Assembly (NCBI RefSeq): GCF_000364165.2
Contig: NZ_CP097810.1
Span: 434,001 to 498,000 of the forward strand
Reading direction: 5' to 3'
DNA from: Clostridium sp. MD294
Lineage (GTDB): Bacteria > Bacillota > Clostridia > Lachnospirales > Anaerotignaceae
Length of the DNA stretch: 64,000 bases
Within the stretch, counting starts at the first letter, position 1. The number at the start of each line of letters is the position of its first letter. The translations under genes and the position numbers were made by a program. Below, piece by piece: positions 30,761-41,364 of the stretch. Under the pieces are notes generated by a model. The model was not told the DNA's origin and did no database searches. It saw nothing but the letters and a program-made list of their open reading frames with translations.

Positions 30761-32431
30761 ATGAAAACAGATTTACAAATTGCACAAGAGTGTACTATGG
30801 AACACATTGAAAAAATCGCACAAAAAGCAGGTATTCCTACAGAATACATTGAATGTTACGGAAAATACAAAGCAAAAATCAGTAGTGAATACTATGACAA
30901 AATAAAAGAGAACAAAGATGGCAAATTAATATTAGTAACAGCAGTCAATCCTACTCCTGCAGGAGAAGGTAAAACAACTGTAACAATAGGCTTAACACAA
31001 GCACTTCAAAAACTGGGCAAAAACGCTATTGCAGCATTAAGAGAACCCTCTCTTGGTCCTTGTATGGGTATTAAAGGTGGTGCAGCAGGAGGCGGTTATG
31101 CACAAGTCGTACCTATGGAAGACATTAATTTACACTTTACAGGAGATTTACACGCTATCACAACAGCAAACAATTTACTTTCTGCTATGGTAGACAACCA
31201 CATTCAACAAGGCAATGCTTGCAATATTGACGTAAGAAGAATTGTTTGGAAACGTGTATTAGATATGAACGACAGAGCATTACGTCAAGTAGTAGTTGGT
31301 TTAGGAGGAAAAGCACACGGTGTACCTCGTGAAGACGGTTTTCAAATTACAGTAGCATCTGAAATTATGGCAATATTCTGTTTAGCAAAAGATTTAAAAG
31401 ATTTAAAACAAATGTTAGGTAAAATTATTGTTGGCTATAATTATAATGATGAGCCTGTAACAGCACATGATATAGGTGCAGATGGCGCTATGACAGCATT
31501 GTTAAAAGATGCTTTACAACCTAATTTAGTACAAACATTAGAAAATACACCTGCATTAATACATGGTGGACCATTTGCAAATATTGCTCATGGTTGTAAC
31601 AGTGTTAGAGCAACACAAACTGCATTAAAATTAGCAGACTATGTTGTTACAGAAGCAGGTTTCGGTGCAGATTTAGGTGCAGAAAAATTCTTCGATATTA
31701 AATGTCGTAAAACAGCATTAAAACCAGATGCAGTAGTATTAGTAGCAACAGTAAGAGCATTAAAATATAATGGTGGTGTTGCAAAAGCTGACTTAAGCAA
31801 TGAAAACTTAGAAGCATTAAAAAGAGGCTTTGTAAATTTAGAAAAGCATATTGAAAATATACAAAAATTCAACGTACCTGTTATTGTTACATTGAACCAT
31901 TTTGTAGCAGATACAGATGCAGAAGTTGCTTATATAAAACAACGTTGTGAAGAAATGGGAGCAGATTTTGAAGTAGCTCATGTTTGGGCAGATGGCGGTG
32001 CTGGTGGCAAAGCATTGGCACAAAAAGTATTGCACACATTAGAAAACAAAAAAAGTAATTTTACATTGTTATATGAAGATAATATGACAATTGAACAAAA
32101 AATAAATAAAGTTTGTAAAGAAATTTACGGTGCAGGTGCTGTAAACTTTACACCAGCAGCAAAAAAGACATTACAACAGATTACAAAATTAGGTTTTGAA
32201 CATTTTCCTGTTTGTATGGCAAAAACACAGTATTCTCTTTCTGATGACCCTAATGTTTTAGGCAGACCAGAAGGATTTACTGTAACAGTAAAAGAAATAC
32301 GTATTTCTGCTGGTGCAGGATTTATTGTAGCACTTTTAGGGGATATTATGACAATGCCAGGATTGCCAAAAGCACCTGCAGCATTAAATATTGATATTGA
32401 TGAAAGTGGAAATATTGTAGGATTGTTCTAA
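30761..32431 (+). CDS. fhs: Formate-tetrahydrofolate ligase
   Basis: This encodes a 556-residue enzyme that makes 10-formyl-THF from formate, THF and ATP. A P-loop-like [11 protein letters not shown] lies near residue 65. Also visible are [10 protein letters not shown] and [12 protein letters not shown]. The length is exact for the family. The ATG at 30761 is preferred over an earlier in-frame start, because AAAAGGAG at 30743-30750 fits it. It is governed by the ZTP riboswitch and precedes folD. Confidence 0.96.
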   Translation: MKTDLQIAQECTMEHIEKIAQKAGIPTEYIECYGKYKAKISSEYYDKIKENKDGKLILVTAVNPTPAGEGKTTVTIGLTQALQKLGKNAIAALREPSLGPCMGIKGGAAGGGYAQVVPMEDINLHFTGDLHAITTANNLLSAMVDNHIQQGNACNIDVRRIVWKRVLDMNDRALRQVVVGLGGKAHGVPREDGFQITVASEIMAIFCLAKDLKDLKQMLGKIIVGYNYNDEPVTAHDIGADGAMTALLKDALQPNLVQTLENTPALIHGGPFANIAHGCNSVRATQTALKLADYVVTEAGFGADLGAEKFFDIKCRKTALKPDAVVLVATVRALKYNGGVAKADLSNENLEALKRGFVNLEKHIENIQKFNVPVIVTLNHFVADTDAEVAYIKQRCEEMGADFEVAHVWADGGAGGKALAQKVLHTLENKKSNFTLLYEDNMTIEQKINKVCKEIYGAGAVNFTPAAKKTLQQITKLGFEHFPVCMAKTQYSLSDDPNVLGRPEGFTVTVKEIRISAGAGFIVALLGDIMTMPGLPKAPAALNIDIDESGNIVGLF

Positions 32432-32452
32432 AATCAAAATAATATTTTTTAC

Positions 32453-32484
32453 AAACAAGCCCAAGCAAACGCTTGGGTTTGTTT
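32453..32484 (+). terminator. Hairpin between fhs and folD
   Basis: The 14-base arms (32453-32466 and 32471-32484) have one G-T pair and a four-base loop. The T content downstream is weak, so it may be a partial terminator that allows read-through to folD. Confidence 0.6.
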
Positions 32485-32513
32485 CAAAGTTTTATAAATT
32501 ATGGAGGTTAATT

Positions 32514-33362
32514 ATGAGTGCAAAAATAATTGATGGAAAAGCAATTTCATCAGACATAAAACAAGAAGTCAAAACAGAAGTAGAACAATTAAAAATAAGT
32601 GGCATCATTCCATGTCTTGCTGTAGTGCTTGTAGGAGAAAACAGTGCTTCTAAAGTATATGTAAACAACAAAAAAAAGGCTTGTGAAAATTGTGGTATTG
32701 CTTCTATATCTTATGAACTACCAGAAACCACTACAGAAGCAGAATTATTGGAATTAGTACAAAAATTAAACGATGATAAAAAAGTAAATGGTATATTAGT
32801 ACAATTACCCTTACCAAAGCACATTGATGATACCAAAGTAATATTAGCTATATCACCAGAAAAAGATGTAGATTGTTTTCACCCTCAAAATGTAGGGGCA
32901 TTGCATACAGGAGGAGAGGGATTTTTACCTTGCACACCAGCAGGTATATTAGAATTGATAAAAAGAAGCGATTGTGACATTACTGGAAAAGAATGTGTTG
33001 TAATAGGCAGAAGCAACATTGTAGGAAAACCTGTAGCAATGCTTTTACTTCAGCAAAACGCTACTGTTACAATATGTCATTCCAAAACAAAAAATTTAGC
33101 AGAGGTATGCAGACGTGCAGACATTATCGTAGTAGCAACAGGAAAAAGAAATACATTAACAAAAGATATGATAAAACAAGGTGCAGTAATAATTGATGTA
33201 GGCATGAACAGAGATGAGCAAGGAAAACTTTGCGGTGATGTAGATTTTGAACAAGTAAAACAAGTAGCAGGAGCAATTACACCAGTACCAGGTGGTGTTG
33301 GGCCTATGACTATCGCTATGCTTATGAAAAATTGCTTGACAGCAGCAAAAAAACAATCATAA
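32514..33362 (+). CDS. folD: Bifunctional methylenetetrahydrofolate dehydrogenase/cyclohydrolase
   Basis: This encodes a 282-residue FolD. The catalytic Lys lies in [13 protein letters not shown]. Conserved blocks are [18 protein letters not shown] (here [15 protein letters not shown]), [12 protein letters not shown] and [14 protein letters not shown]. It interconverts methylene-, methenyl- and formyl-THF, and joins fhs in one-carbon metabolism. A GGAGGTT site precedes the ATG. Confidence 0.96.
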   Translation: MSAKIIDGKAISSDIKQEVKTEVEQLKISGIIPCLAVVLVGENSASKVYVNNKKKACENCGIASISYELPETTTEAELLELVQKLNDDKKVNGILVQLPLPKHIDDTKVILAISPEKDVDCFHPQNVGALHTGGEGFLPCTPAGILELIKRSDCDITGKECVVIGRSNIVGKPVAMLLLQQNATVTICHSKTKNLAEVCRRADIIVVATGKRNTLTKDMIKQGAVIIDVGMNRDEQGKLCGDVDFEQVKQVAGAITPVPGGVGPMTIAMLMKNCLTAAKKQS

Positions 33363-33426
33363 TAGTGATAAAAGAAAGTTTTTATTTTTTAATAAAAGTT
33401 GCGAAAGCAGTAAGGGAGGATACCAT

Positions 33427-34785
33427 ATGGCAGCAACAGTTGCATTTACTTCTTTAGGGTGTGACAAAAATAGAGTAGATAGTGAAGTAATGTTAGGAAT
33501 ATTGCGTAAAAACGGCTTTGAAATCGTAGCTGATGAACAAAAAGCAGATTTAATTGTAATAAACACCTGCTGTTTTATAAAAGATGCTCTAGAAGAAAGT
33601 ATTGAAACCATATTAGAAATGGCAGAATACAAAAAAAATGCTGTTTGTAAAGGTATTATTGTAGCAGGTTGTTTAGGGCAAAGATATGAAAAAGAAATAT
33701 TTCAAGAAATGCCAGAAGTTGATGCTATAGTAGGCACAACAGCATATGAAGATATTGCAGAAGTAGCAAATCGTATATTACAAGGGGAAAAAAGTATAAA
33801 ACATATTCAAAGCATTGACAAAGCTATGATAAATGAAAATGCAAAACTTCGTATGGTTTCTACAGCAGGTTATTACGCATATTTAAAAATATCAGAAGGT
33901 TGTGATAATCACTGCACTTATTGTGCCATACCCAGTATGAGGGGAAAGCATAGAAGTCGTACAATAGAAAGCCTTGTAGAAGAAACAAAATTATTAGCAA
34001 AACAAGGTGTAAAAGAAATTGTTATTGTGGCACAAGATACTTCTATCTATGGTAGAGATTTATATGGCGAGCCAAAACTGCATATACTTTTGGAAAAACT
34101 TTGTGCTGTGGAAGACATTGCATGGATACGTCTTTTATATTGTTATCCTGAAACACTTACAGATGAAACAATACAAGTTATGGCAAAACAATCTAAAATA
34201 TGTCATTATATTGACTTACCTATACAACACGCTAATGATACTATATTAAAAAAAATGGGTAGAAAAAGCACTCAAAAAATATTAAAAGAAAAAATAACAA
34301 AATTAAGAGAAGCTATGCCTGATATTGCTATACGTACTACATTTATAGTAGGATTTCCTCAAGAAACACAACAGGAATTTGAGGACTTAATGCAGTTTAC
34401 ACAAGAAATGCGTTTTGAAAAATTAGGTGTATTTTGTTATTCTCAAGAAGAAGGCACACCAGCGGCAAATATGGACTATCAAATAGAAGAAGAAATAAAA
34501 GAACAGAGAAAAAATGCTGTTATGGAATTACAGAAATCTATATCTGCACAATACTGTCAAAAGCAAATCAATACCATAAAAGAAGTAATTGTAGAGGGAA
34601 AATTACCTCAAGAAAATATTTATTGTGGTAGAACAATGCAGGACGCACCAGATATTGATGGACTTGTATTTTTTTCATCAGAAGAAGAGTTACTTTCTGG
34701 AGATTTTATAAAAGTGGCTGTAAAAGAAGCAAGTGACTACGATTTGATTGGAGAGTTATATTATGGAAATGAATTTAGCAAATAA
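33427..34785 (+). CDS. rimO: Ribosomal protein S12 methylthiotransferase RimO
   Basis: This encodes a 452-residue radical SAM enzyme that methylthiolates the conserved Asp of ribosomal protein S12. The N-terminal UPF0004 domain has Cys12, Cys48 and Cys82 for the auxiliary Fe-S cluster. The radical SAM motif is Cys159, Cys163 and Cys166 in CDNHCTYC, and a C-terminal TRAM domain follows. GGGAGG lies upstream of the ATG. Its 3' end overlaps pgsA by 23 bases. Confidence 0.95.
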   Translation: MAATVAFTSLGCDKNRVDSEVMLGILRKNGFEIVADEQKADLIVINTCCFIKDALEESIETILEMAEYKKNAVCKGIIVAGCLGQRYEKEIFQEMPEVDAIVGTTAYEDIAEVANRILQGEKSIKHIQSIDKAMINENAKLRMVSTAGYYAYLKISEGCDNHCTYCAIPSMRGKHRSRTIESLVEETKLLAKQGVKEIVIVAQDTSIYGRDLYGEPKLHILLEKLCAVEDIAWIRLLYCYPETLTDETIQVMAKQSKICHYIDLPIQHANDTILKKMGRKSTQKILKEKITKLREAMPDIAIRTTFIVGFPQETQQEFEDLMQFTQEMRFEKLGVFCYSQEEGTPAANMDYQIEEEIKEQRKNAVMELQKSISAQYCQKQINTIKEVIVEGKLPQENIYCGRTMQDAPDIDGLVFFSSEEELLSGDFIKVAVKEASDYDLIGELYYGNEFSK

Positions 34786-35302
34786 GTTAACAACACTTCG
34801 TGTTGTGCTGATACCTGTATTTTTAATAGTATTGCTTTCTTCTTTTCTTTCAGAGCCTTTTGATAGATATGTTGCAGTAGCAATATTTATTGTGGCATCT
34901 ATTACAGATTTTTTAGATGGATATATTGCAAGAAGTAGAAACATGGTAACTAATTTTGGCAAATTTATGGACCCTTTAGCAGATAAATTGCTAGTATGTT
35001 CTGCATTGATTGCTATGGTAGAATTAGATGACTTACCTGCTTGGGTAGCAATTATTATATTAAGCAGAGAATTTGCTATTACAGGATTTCGTACGCTTGC
35101 TATGGAAGCAAATATTGTTATGGCAGCAAGTTGGTGGGGCAAAATTAAAACCACAACACAAATGATAATGATTATTGTTGTTTTACTTAATATAAACGGT
35201 ATGGAAATAATAGAATTTATATTGATACTACTAGCAACATTTTTTACTATAGTGTCTGGTGTGGATTATATTGTAAAAAATAAAAATGTTTTAAAAGGAT
35301 AA
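34763..35302 (+). CDS. pgsA: Phosphatidylglycerophosphate synthase
   Basis: This encodes a 179-residue CDP-alcohol phosphatidyltransferase. The family signature is complete: D-FLDGYIARSRNMVTNFGKFMD-PLAD (DxxDGxxAR...GxxxDxxxD, at about residues 50-75). Several membrane spans surround it. The ATG at 34763 is chosen from GGAGAG seven bases upstream, inside rimO; an upstream TTG at 34748 would lack a site. It makes the precursor for phosphatidylglycerol. Confidence 0.93.
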   Translation: MEMNLANKLTTLRVVLIPVFLIVLLSSFLSEPFDRYVAVAIFIVASITDFLDGYIARSRNMVTNFGKFMDPLADKLLVCSALIAMVELDDLPAWVAIIILSREFAITGFRTLAMEANIVMAASWWGKIKTTTQMIMIIVVLLNINGMEIIEFILILLATFFTIVSGVDYIVKNKNVLKG

Positions 35303-35313
35303 TTTTATTGATA

Positions 35314-35340
35314 AAGCCAAAGTATATATTACTTTGGCTT
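35314..35340 (+). terminator. Terminator after pgsA
   Basis: AAGCCAAAGT (35314-35323) pairs with ACTTTGGCTT (35331-35340), followed by a T tract. This closes the fhs-folD-rimO-pgsA block. Confidence 0.85.
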
Positions 35341-35589
35341 ATTTTTTTATTATCAAAAAGTACTTTACACAAATAATAGTAAAATATAAACAATTGACTA
35401 TAGCAACTAATAGTAAAAATGGCAGCAGAATTTTTCTAAAAATGTTATCATAAAAATAAAACAGAAAATTATGTATTAATATTTCAGATATATGAAACAA
35501 AACACCATTGGATATACTTGTATAAAAATAGTTTGTATGATAAAGTTTTGACAAGGCTTTCTATATCAATAATAAAGGAGGAATTTATA

Positions 35590-36822
35590 ATGAAAGCAGA
35601 AATTATTGCAGTAGGAACAGAAATATTATTAGGCGACATACTAAACACAAATGCACAATATTTAGCACTACAATTAGCAAAATTAGGTATTGATGTATAT
35701 TATCAGACTGTCGTAGGAGATAATCCAGAAAGATTAGAAAACACTATATTTCACGCATTTTCAAGAGCAAATGTCATTATTACAACAGGAGGACTTGGCC
35801 CTACAGAAGATGACCTCACAAAAGAAACAGGTGCAAAATATTTTGAAGAAGAATTAGTTCTTGATGAAAGAGCATTGAAAAGAATAGAAAATTATTTTAA
35901 CAAAACAGGTAGAAAAATGACAGAAAATAATAGAAAACAAGCTTATGTACCTAAAAATAGTAAAGTACTCTATAATGATAATGGTACAGCACCTGGTATT
36001 ATTATAGAAAAAAATAATAAAATATTGGTTATGCTACCTGGTCCTCCTAAAGAAACTGTACCTATGTTTGAAAAACAAGTGAAACCATTTTTATCACAAA
36101 AACAAGAATATACATTTGTATCTCGTGTATTGCGTATTGCTGGAGTAGGAGAAAGTGCTATGGAAACTATGGTAAAAGATTTAATTGATAATCAAACAAA
36201 TCCAACCATTGCACCTTATGCCAAAGATTCTGAGTCACTTTTAAGAATTACAGCAAAAGCACAAAATAAACAGCAAGCAGAAGAATTGATAGCACCTGTT
36301 GCAGAAGAAATATATCGTCGTTTTGAACACAACATTTATGCAGAAGGAGAAACAAATATGCAGACAGTAGTGGCAGAACTTTTGTTAAAAAAACAAAAAA
36401 CAATTTCTACAGCAGAGTCCTGTACAGGCGGAGCAATTGCTTCTGCATTAGTAGAATATGCAGGTATTTCTTCTGTATTTTTAGATGGCTGCGTTACTTA
36501 TTCTAATGCTTCAAAACAGAATAGATTAGGTGTAAAATCAGAAACTCTTCAAAAATATGGTGCTGTTAGTGCAGAAACTGCAAAAGAAATGGCAGAAGGT
36601 GCAGCAAAAACAGCAGGTACAAATATAGGACTATCTACAACAGGCGTTGCAGGGCCAGACGGAGGAACAGAACAAAAACCAGTAGGATTAGTTTATATTG
36701 GTTTAACAATAGATGGTGTGACAAAAACAAAAGAATGTCATTTTGTAGGCAATAGAGAAAAAATACGTGTCAGAACAGTTTACACTGCATTGGATTGGTT
36801 AAGAAGGGAACTTTTGAAATGA
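35590..36822 (+). CDS. cinA: CinA-family protein (nicotinamide-nucleotide amidohydrolase domain)
   Basis: This encodes a 410-residue CinA. The N-terminal MoaB-like domain starts MKAEIIAVGTEILLGDILNT and includes TTGGLGPTEDD. The C-terminal PncC-like deamidase domain contains AESCTGGAIASALV and STTGVAGPDGGT. It recycles NMN; the older competence name is historical. AAAGGAGG sits just before the ATG at 35590. An upstream in-frame extension is not supported. In many Firmicutes cinA is followed by recA, as here with one gene between. Confidence 0.94.
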   Translation: MKAEIIAVGTEILLGDILNTNAQYLALQLAKLGIDVYYQTVVGDNPERLENTIFHAFSRANVIITTGGLGPTEDDLTKETGAKYFEEELVLDERALKRIENYFNKTGRKMTENNRKQAYVPKNSKVLYNDNGTAPGIIIEKNNKILVMLPGPPKETVPMFEKQVKPFLSQKQEYTFVSRVLRIAGVGESAMETMVKDLIDNQTNPTIAPYAKDSESLLRITAKAQNKQQAEELIAPVAEEIYRRFEHNIYAEGETNMQTVVAELLLKKQKTISTAESCTGGAIASALVEYAGISSVFLDGCVTYSNASKQNRLGVKSETLQKYGAVSAETAKEMAEGAAKTAGTNIGLSTTGVAGPDGGTEQKPVGLVYIGLTIDGVTKTKECHFVGNREKIRVRTVYTALDWLRRELLK

Positions 36823-37697
36823 GACAATACAAAGGCGATATTATGCTGATTGGAGCATCTGCAGTAGGAGGTACAGGTTTTGTATTTTTAAAATATCTTT
36901 TGGAAATGCAATATAGTGCTTTTCAAATTATTATGGTACGCTTTTTGATAGCGACGATATTGCTTTGTATTGTTTATTATAAACAATTAAAGCACATTAC
37001 AGTACAAGAATGGAAAAATGGAAGTATATTAGGTATATTTTTATTTTGGGTTTTTGCACTTTTGATATTAGGTCTGCAATACACAACACCTTCTGTAAAT
37101 GCTTTTTTAGGCTCTTTACCAGCAGTTATAGTGCCTTTTATACTTTGGGGTATATTTCATAAAAAGCCAAATACGATTTGTTTTCTATCAGCAGCACTTA
37201 CAATGGTAGGAATTACTGTACTTTCTGATACAAATGGTTTACATGGTGGCTTAGGTATGATATTGTCATTTGGTTCTTCTGTAGCATTTGCATTTCAAAT
37301 GACATTTATGGATAAGTTTTTGAAACAAGGAGATGCACTTCATTTAGCATTAGTAGAACATATTGTTGTATTGGTATTATCCTTTATTGTAGTGCTAAAA
37401 CAATATAATATTACTTTTCCCGTTATTACATTATCTGCATTAAAATACTTTTTACTTTTAGGAATAGTTTGTACTGCAATATATTTTGTATTGCAGTCAA
37501 TAGGGCAAAAATATACAAAGCCCTCTAGTGCTGCAATCATATTAACAACAGAGTCTGTTTTTGCTTCTATTTTTGCAGCAGTGTTGTATGGAGAACGTTT
37601 ATCATTGAGAGAATATGCAGGCTGTGCAATTATATTTTTTGCAGTAATATTAGCGGAGAAAAAACCAAATACAAATAGCATCAAAAACAATGGTTGA
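36819..37697 (+). CDS. EamA/DMT-family transporter
   Basis: This encodes a 292-residue membrane protein with about ten spans and two EamA repeats, for example GILGIFLFWVFALLILGLQYT-type segments and AAIILTTESVFASIFAAVLYG. The family exports or imports small metabolites; the substrate is unknown. The ATG overlaps the cinA stop (ATGA), so translation is coupled. The recA promoter -35 box starts inside its last codon. Confidence 0.85.
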   Translation: MRQYKGDIMLIGASAVGGTGFVFLKYLLEMQYSAFQIIMVRFLIATILLCIVYYKQLKHITVQEWKNGSILGIFLFWVFALLILGLQYTTPSVNAFLGSLPAVIVPFILWGIFHKKPNTICFLSAALTMVGITVLSDTNGLHGGLGMILSFGSSVAFAFQMTFMDKFLKQGDALHLALVEHIVVLVLSFIVVLKQYNITFPVITLSALKYFLLLGIVCTAIYFVLQSIGQKYTKPSSAAIILTTESVFASIFAAVLYGERLSLREYAGCAIIFFAVILAEKKPNTNSIKNNG

Positions 37698-37736
37698 CGA
37701 AAATAGAGTTTTGATTTATAATAAGAACATAAGTTC
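37694..37736 (+). promoter_or_regulatory. recA promoter with LexA (SOS) box
   Basis: TTGACG (37694-37699) and TATAAT (37717-37722) are 17 bases apart. The LexA/DinR box GAAC-ATAA-GTTC lies at 37725-37736, directly over the start of transcription. Confidence 0.9.
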
Positions 37737-37772
37737 GATATTTTTGATAGCAGAAAGGGTGGCTTCATAACT

Positions 37773-38915
37773 ATGGCAGAAAAAAAAGGTTCTAAAAAAT
37801 TTGAAGAAATTAAACCAGAAGATAAACAAAAAGCATTAGAAGCAGCATTAACTTATATTGAAAAACAGTTTGGAAAAGGTTCTGTTATGAAATTAGGAGA
37901 TAATTCTGCAAAAATGAATGTAGAAGTAATTCCTACAGGTTCATTAAGTCTAGATATTGCTTTAGGTGTGGGAGGTATTCCAAAAGGTAGAATTATAGAA
38001 GTATATGGTCCTGAGTCTTCTGGTAAAACAACTATGGCACTTCATATGGTTGCAGAAGTACAAAAACAAGATGGTATCGCAGGTTATATTGATGCAGAGC
38101 ATGCTATGGACCCTGTATATGCTAAAGCATTAGGAGTAGATATTGACAACCTATATATTTCACAGCCAGATGATGGCGAACAGGCACTTGAAATTGCAGA
38201 AACTATGGTTAGAAGTGGTGCAATGGATATTGTAATTGTAGACTCTGTAGCAGCACTTGTACCACGTGCTGAAATACAGGGAGAAATGGGCGACTCTCAT
38301 ATGGGACTGCAAGCAAGACTAATGTCACAGGCATTAAGAAAATTGACAGGTATTACAAATAAATCGAAATGTTCTGTAGTATTTATAAACCAGCTTCGTG
38401 AAAAAATAGGTATTACATTTGGTAATCCAGAAACAACAACAGGAGGTAGAGCATTAAAATTTTATGCTTCTGTTCGTATAGATATTAGAAAAGCAGACGC
38501 ACTCAAACAAGGAGATAGCGTTGTTGGTAATCGTACAAAAGTAAAAATTGCTAAAAATAAAGTAGCCCCACCTTTTAAAACAGCAGAATTTGATATTATG
38601 TATGGACAAGGTGTTTCAAAAGAAGGTGATATATTAGATTTAGCAGCAGAAATTGATGTCATAAATAAAAGTGGTGCATGGTATTCTTATAAAGAAACAC
38701 GCATAGGGCAAGGTAGAGAAAATGCTAAAATTTATTTAAAAGAGCATCCAGAACAATGTAAAGAAATTGAAATGGAAGTTAGAAAATATTATCATTTACC
38801 TGTAGATGGCCAAATTTTAGAAGAAATTGAAGAACAACAAGAAAATGAAATACTTTCTGAACAATTTGACGATTTAGAACAACAGAAAACAGACAATATA
38901 GAAGAAAACGAATAA
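37773..38915 (+). CDS. recA: Recombinase RecA
   Basis: This encodes a 380-residue RecA. The Walker A is GPESSGKTT. Also visible are [18 protein letters not shown] (oligomerisation region), the L1/L2 segments, and [21 protein letters not shown]. The C-terminal tail is acidic and Glu/Gln-rich. It acts in homologous recombination and SOS induction. AAAGGGTGG precedes the ATG. Confidence 0.97.
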   Translation: MAEKKGSKKFEEIKPEDKQKALEAALTYIEKQFGKGSVMKLGDNSAKMNVEVIPTGSLSLDIALGVGGIPKGRIIEVYGPESSGKTTMALHMVAEVQKQDGIAGYIDAEHAMDPVYAKALGVDIDNLYISQPDDGEQALEIAETMVRSGAMDIVIVDSVAALVPRAEIQGEMGDSHMGLQARLMSQALRKLTGITNKSKCSVVFINQLREKIGITFGNPETTTGGRALKFYASVRIDIRKADALKQGDSVVGNRTKVKIAKNKVAPPFKTAEFDIMYGQGVSKEGDILDLAAEIDVINKSGAWYSYKETRIGQGRENAKIYLKEHPEQCKEIEMEVRKYYHLPVDGQILEEIEEQQENEILSEQFDDLEQQKTDNIEENE

Positions 38916-38927
38916 TATAGTATAAAT

Positions 38928-38959
38928 ATAATAGCAGAAATTAAAATTTCTGCTATTAT
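38928..38959. terminator. Bidirectional terminator between recA and convergent gene
   Basis: Fifteen-base arms ATAATAGCAGAAATT and AATTTCTGCTATTAT (38928-38942 and 38945-38959). A/T-rich flanks fit both directions. Confidence 0.7.
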
Positions 38960-38980
38960 ATTGCCCTAAACTAAAGTATA

Positions 38981-39391
38981 TTATTTTTCTATTTTTTCAA
39001 ATATTGCACCATTTTGTGGTACAACACCAAAAGTAGTATCAAATATAGTTATTTTAGAAGATTGTTCTTCTAAAAAACACAATGTATTTTCATCAATCAT
39101 TTCAAATATATAATGATATTTATCATCACTTGTTGTACAAGTCAAAATATTATCATTTATTTTATATATTCCAATATTCATATAATAAGAAAGTGCATCA
39201 TAACAAAATATAAAACTTTTTTGTTTCGTATCTATTGAAATTGTTGGTGCTACTTTTTCACTATTTTGTTGTTCTTGACTTAATTTCATTTTATAAATTC
39301 CAGATGTCATTATTTTTGTGTCATTTTTATTACAAATCATTAACACAAACAAAAAGCATATTGTTACAATAATGAAAATATATTTTCTCAT
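38981..39391 (-). CDS. Small secreted or membrane-anchored hypothetical protein
   Basis: This encodes a 136-residue protein with an N-terminal hydrophobic segment (about 4-20). A Cys follows in LMIC, but the -1 Ile is not a standard lipobox. The remainder is a short beta-rich domain with no family I recognise. It starts 12 bases after the SulP gene's stop, so it is likely in the same transcript. Confidence 0.6.
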   Translation of the reverse strand: MRKYIFIIVTICFLFVLMICNKNDTKIMTSGIYKMKLSQEQQNSEKVAPTISIDTKQKSFIFCYDALSYYMNIGIYKINDNILTCTTSDDKYHYIFEMIDENTLCFLEEQSSKITIFDTTFGVVPQNGAIFEKIEK

Positions 39392-39403
39392 AAATATCTC
39401 TTT

Positions 39404-41059
39404 TTATATTTCTGTTTTTCTCATAGGAGGTAGTGGGCGATTTGTCAAAAGTGCTCTTTCTACACTCCAATAAAAATTTTCTTCTCCCAACATATCATAT
39501 AAACCACTTCTATGCATCATTTCCATAGCACGAGTAGGCAGACCACAAACTACTACATCAATACCTCTTTTTTGAAAATCTTCTAACAATTCTATCATAA
39601 TTTGAGCACAAGAAATATCAATATTAGATACCCCTCTCATAGAAAACAGCAATGTATCACAATTTTGTAAATGATTTGGTATATCTGCTACTGTTTGTGT
39701 ATTAGCAAATATCATAGGACCTGTAATATAAGCTACTCTTGCATTATTATATCTTTCGCAAAGTACAGGGTCGTCCACTTTCATTCTTGCCATATCCACA
39801 TTTTCATAATTGATTTCAATATGAGAAAGCTGTACTACAAGGAATATCAGACCAATTAATACACCAATAATAATCGCTGTTGTTAAGTCAAATAATATTG
39901 TTGCTAACATTGTTGCTATGTATTCTAACATTGCCCCTTTAAATTTATGTGTTAATATATAGTGAATAGCAATCCATTCATTCATGCGAAAAGCTGTTAC
40001 CATCAAAACGCCTGCTAATGCTGCCAATGGAATTTTTGACATAACATCTCCCAATAAAAACATTGAAATCAAAAGTCCTACTGCATGAAAAACACCTGTT
40101 AATCTTGTTTTTGCACCAGATTTAATTGCTACACTAGTACGAGCGATTGCTGCTGTAGCTGGAATTCCTCCAAAAAATGGCAATATCAGATTACCAATAC
40201 CTTGTGCAATTAATTCTTGGTCACTGTCTAATTGTTTTCCTGTCATTCTACCTGCACTTGCACCACAAAGTAAGCTTTCAATCATACCTAATATTGCAAT
40301 ACTAAATGCTGGTGCAATCAATCCTGTTACTTTATCTACACTAATGGCAGAAAATAATAGTCTTTTTTCTGGTAGTAACGTTTTTGGTATTTCTCCTACT
40401 ACTGCTACATCTAAATCCACACCAATAGAAACTGCTGTTGCTAGTATAATACTAATTAATGATGCTGGCACAATTGCATTCCATTTTTTAGGAAATACAA
40501 ACATAAATATCATAACGAATACACCTATAGCAACTGCTGTTATATTAGGAGAAAATCCTAATGTTTTATAACTTAATATTTTTTCTAATGTACTACTTCC
40601 TTGTGACATTACACCAAAAAAGTTATCTACTTGTCCTAATGCAATAATTACCGCAATACCAGATGTAAATCCTGTAATAACAGGTGCTGGTATAAATGAT
40701 GTCATTTTTCCTAAATGAAATATACCCGCAAGCAATAAAAAAACACCTGCTAACATTGTTGCAACAAATACACCATCTAAGCCATAAGAAGCAATAATAG
40801 ACATCAATATTGCTGCCATTGCCCCCGTTGGTCCTGATATTTGATAATATGCTCCTGAAAGCACACTCATTACAATACCTGCAATAATTGCTGTTACCAA
40901 TCCCGCACCTGCATCTGCACCACTACTAACACCAAATGCTAATGCTAATGGCAATGCTACTGCTGCTACTGTCAAACCTGCCATAGCATCTTTTGCAAGT
41001 ATCGCACCATTATATCCTTTAAACTCCTGTTTTAATTCCTTTCGGAATGCAGAAAACAC
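39404..41059 (-). CDS. SulP-family anion transporter with STAS domain
   Basis: This encodes a 551-residue transporter with about 12-14 hydrophobic spans and the SulP signature near ISGPTGAMAAILM. A C-terminal STAS domain covers about residues 435-545. SulP members carry sulfate, bicarbonate or other anions; the substrate is not predictable. The GTG at 41059 is chosen because AAAGGGGG lies seven bases upstream, inside an otherwise longer frame starting at 41080. Confidence 0.88.
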   Translation of the reverse strand: MFSAFRKELKQEFKGYNGAILAKDAMAGLTVAAVALPLALAFGVSSGADAGAGLVTAIIAGIVMSVLSGAYYQISGPTGAMAAILMSIIASYGLDGVFVATMLAGVFLLLAGIFHLGKMTSFIPAPVITGFTSGIAVIIALGQVDNFFGVMSQGSSTLEKILSYKTLGFSPNITAVAIGVFVMIFMFVFPKKWNAIVPASLISIILATAVSIGVDLDVAVVGEIPKTLLPEKRLLFSAISVDKVTGLIAPAFSIAILGMIESLLCGASAGRMTGKQLDSDQELIAQGIGNLILPFFGGIPATAAIARTSVAIKSGAKTRLTGVFHAVGLLISMFLLGDVMSKIPLAALAGVLMVTAFRMNEWIAIHYILTHKFKGAMLEYIATMLATILFDLTTAIIIGVLIGLIFLVVQLSHIEINYENVDMARMKVDDPVLCERYNNARVAYITGPMIFANTQTVADIPNHLQNCDTLLFSMRGVSNIDISCAQIMIELLEDFQKRGIDVVVCGLPTRAMEMMHRSGLYDMLGEENFYWSVERALLTNRPLPPMRKTEI

Positions 41060-41279
41060 AATAAATCCCCCTTTTTTCATACTATCAAAAAATACAACTT
41101 TGTATACGAAATACGCAACTTTTTTTATTTTAACAAATATTTCGTAATATTACAATATACCTTAATACTTTGAATAGAACAAATACATGAAAACGTTGTT
41201 TTATATAAAAAAACAACATTAAAAATCCAAACAAACAATGCTTTATAATAAATATGTTACAAATATTTATAAATAAATA
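41060..41279. other. Intergenic region upstream of SulP and rubrerythrin
   Basis: This region has no gene. It contains the inverted repeat TACGAAATA/TATTTCGTA (41105-41113 and 41138-41146), about 45-85 bases upstream of the minus-strand SulP start; it may be an operator. Otherwise the sequence is plain A/T-rich. Confidence 0.5.
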
Positions 41280-41308
41280 TTGAAATATACTAAAAAACAT
41301 ACTATAAT
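41280..41308 (+). promoter_or_regulatory. SigA promoter for rubrerythrin
   Basis: TTGAAA (41280-41285) and TATAAT (41303-41308) are separated by exactly 17 bases. Confidence 0.8.
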
Positions 41309-41310
41309 AT

Positions 41311-41327
41311 TTAATAATAATTATTAA
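41311..41327 (+). promoter_or_regulatory. PerR-like box over the rubrerythrin start site
   Basis: The perfect palindrome TTAATAAT-A-ATTATTAA begins two bases after the -10 box. Its inner 7-1-7 core matches 12 of 14 positions of the PerR consensus TTATAATNATTATAA. PerR control of rubrerythrin is known in clostridia. Confidence 0.6.
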
Positions 41328-41364
41328 GTAATTTTTATTATTATAAAAAAGGAGCGTAACATTT

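Noticed and set aside
35548..35575. TTGACA with TAATAA 16 bases downstream, upstream of cinA
   Set aside because: The predicted start of transcription would fall at about 35582, on top of the ribosome binding site AAAGGAGG, leaving no room for initiation.
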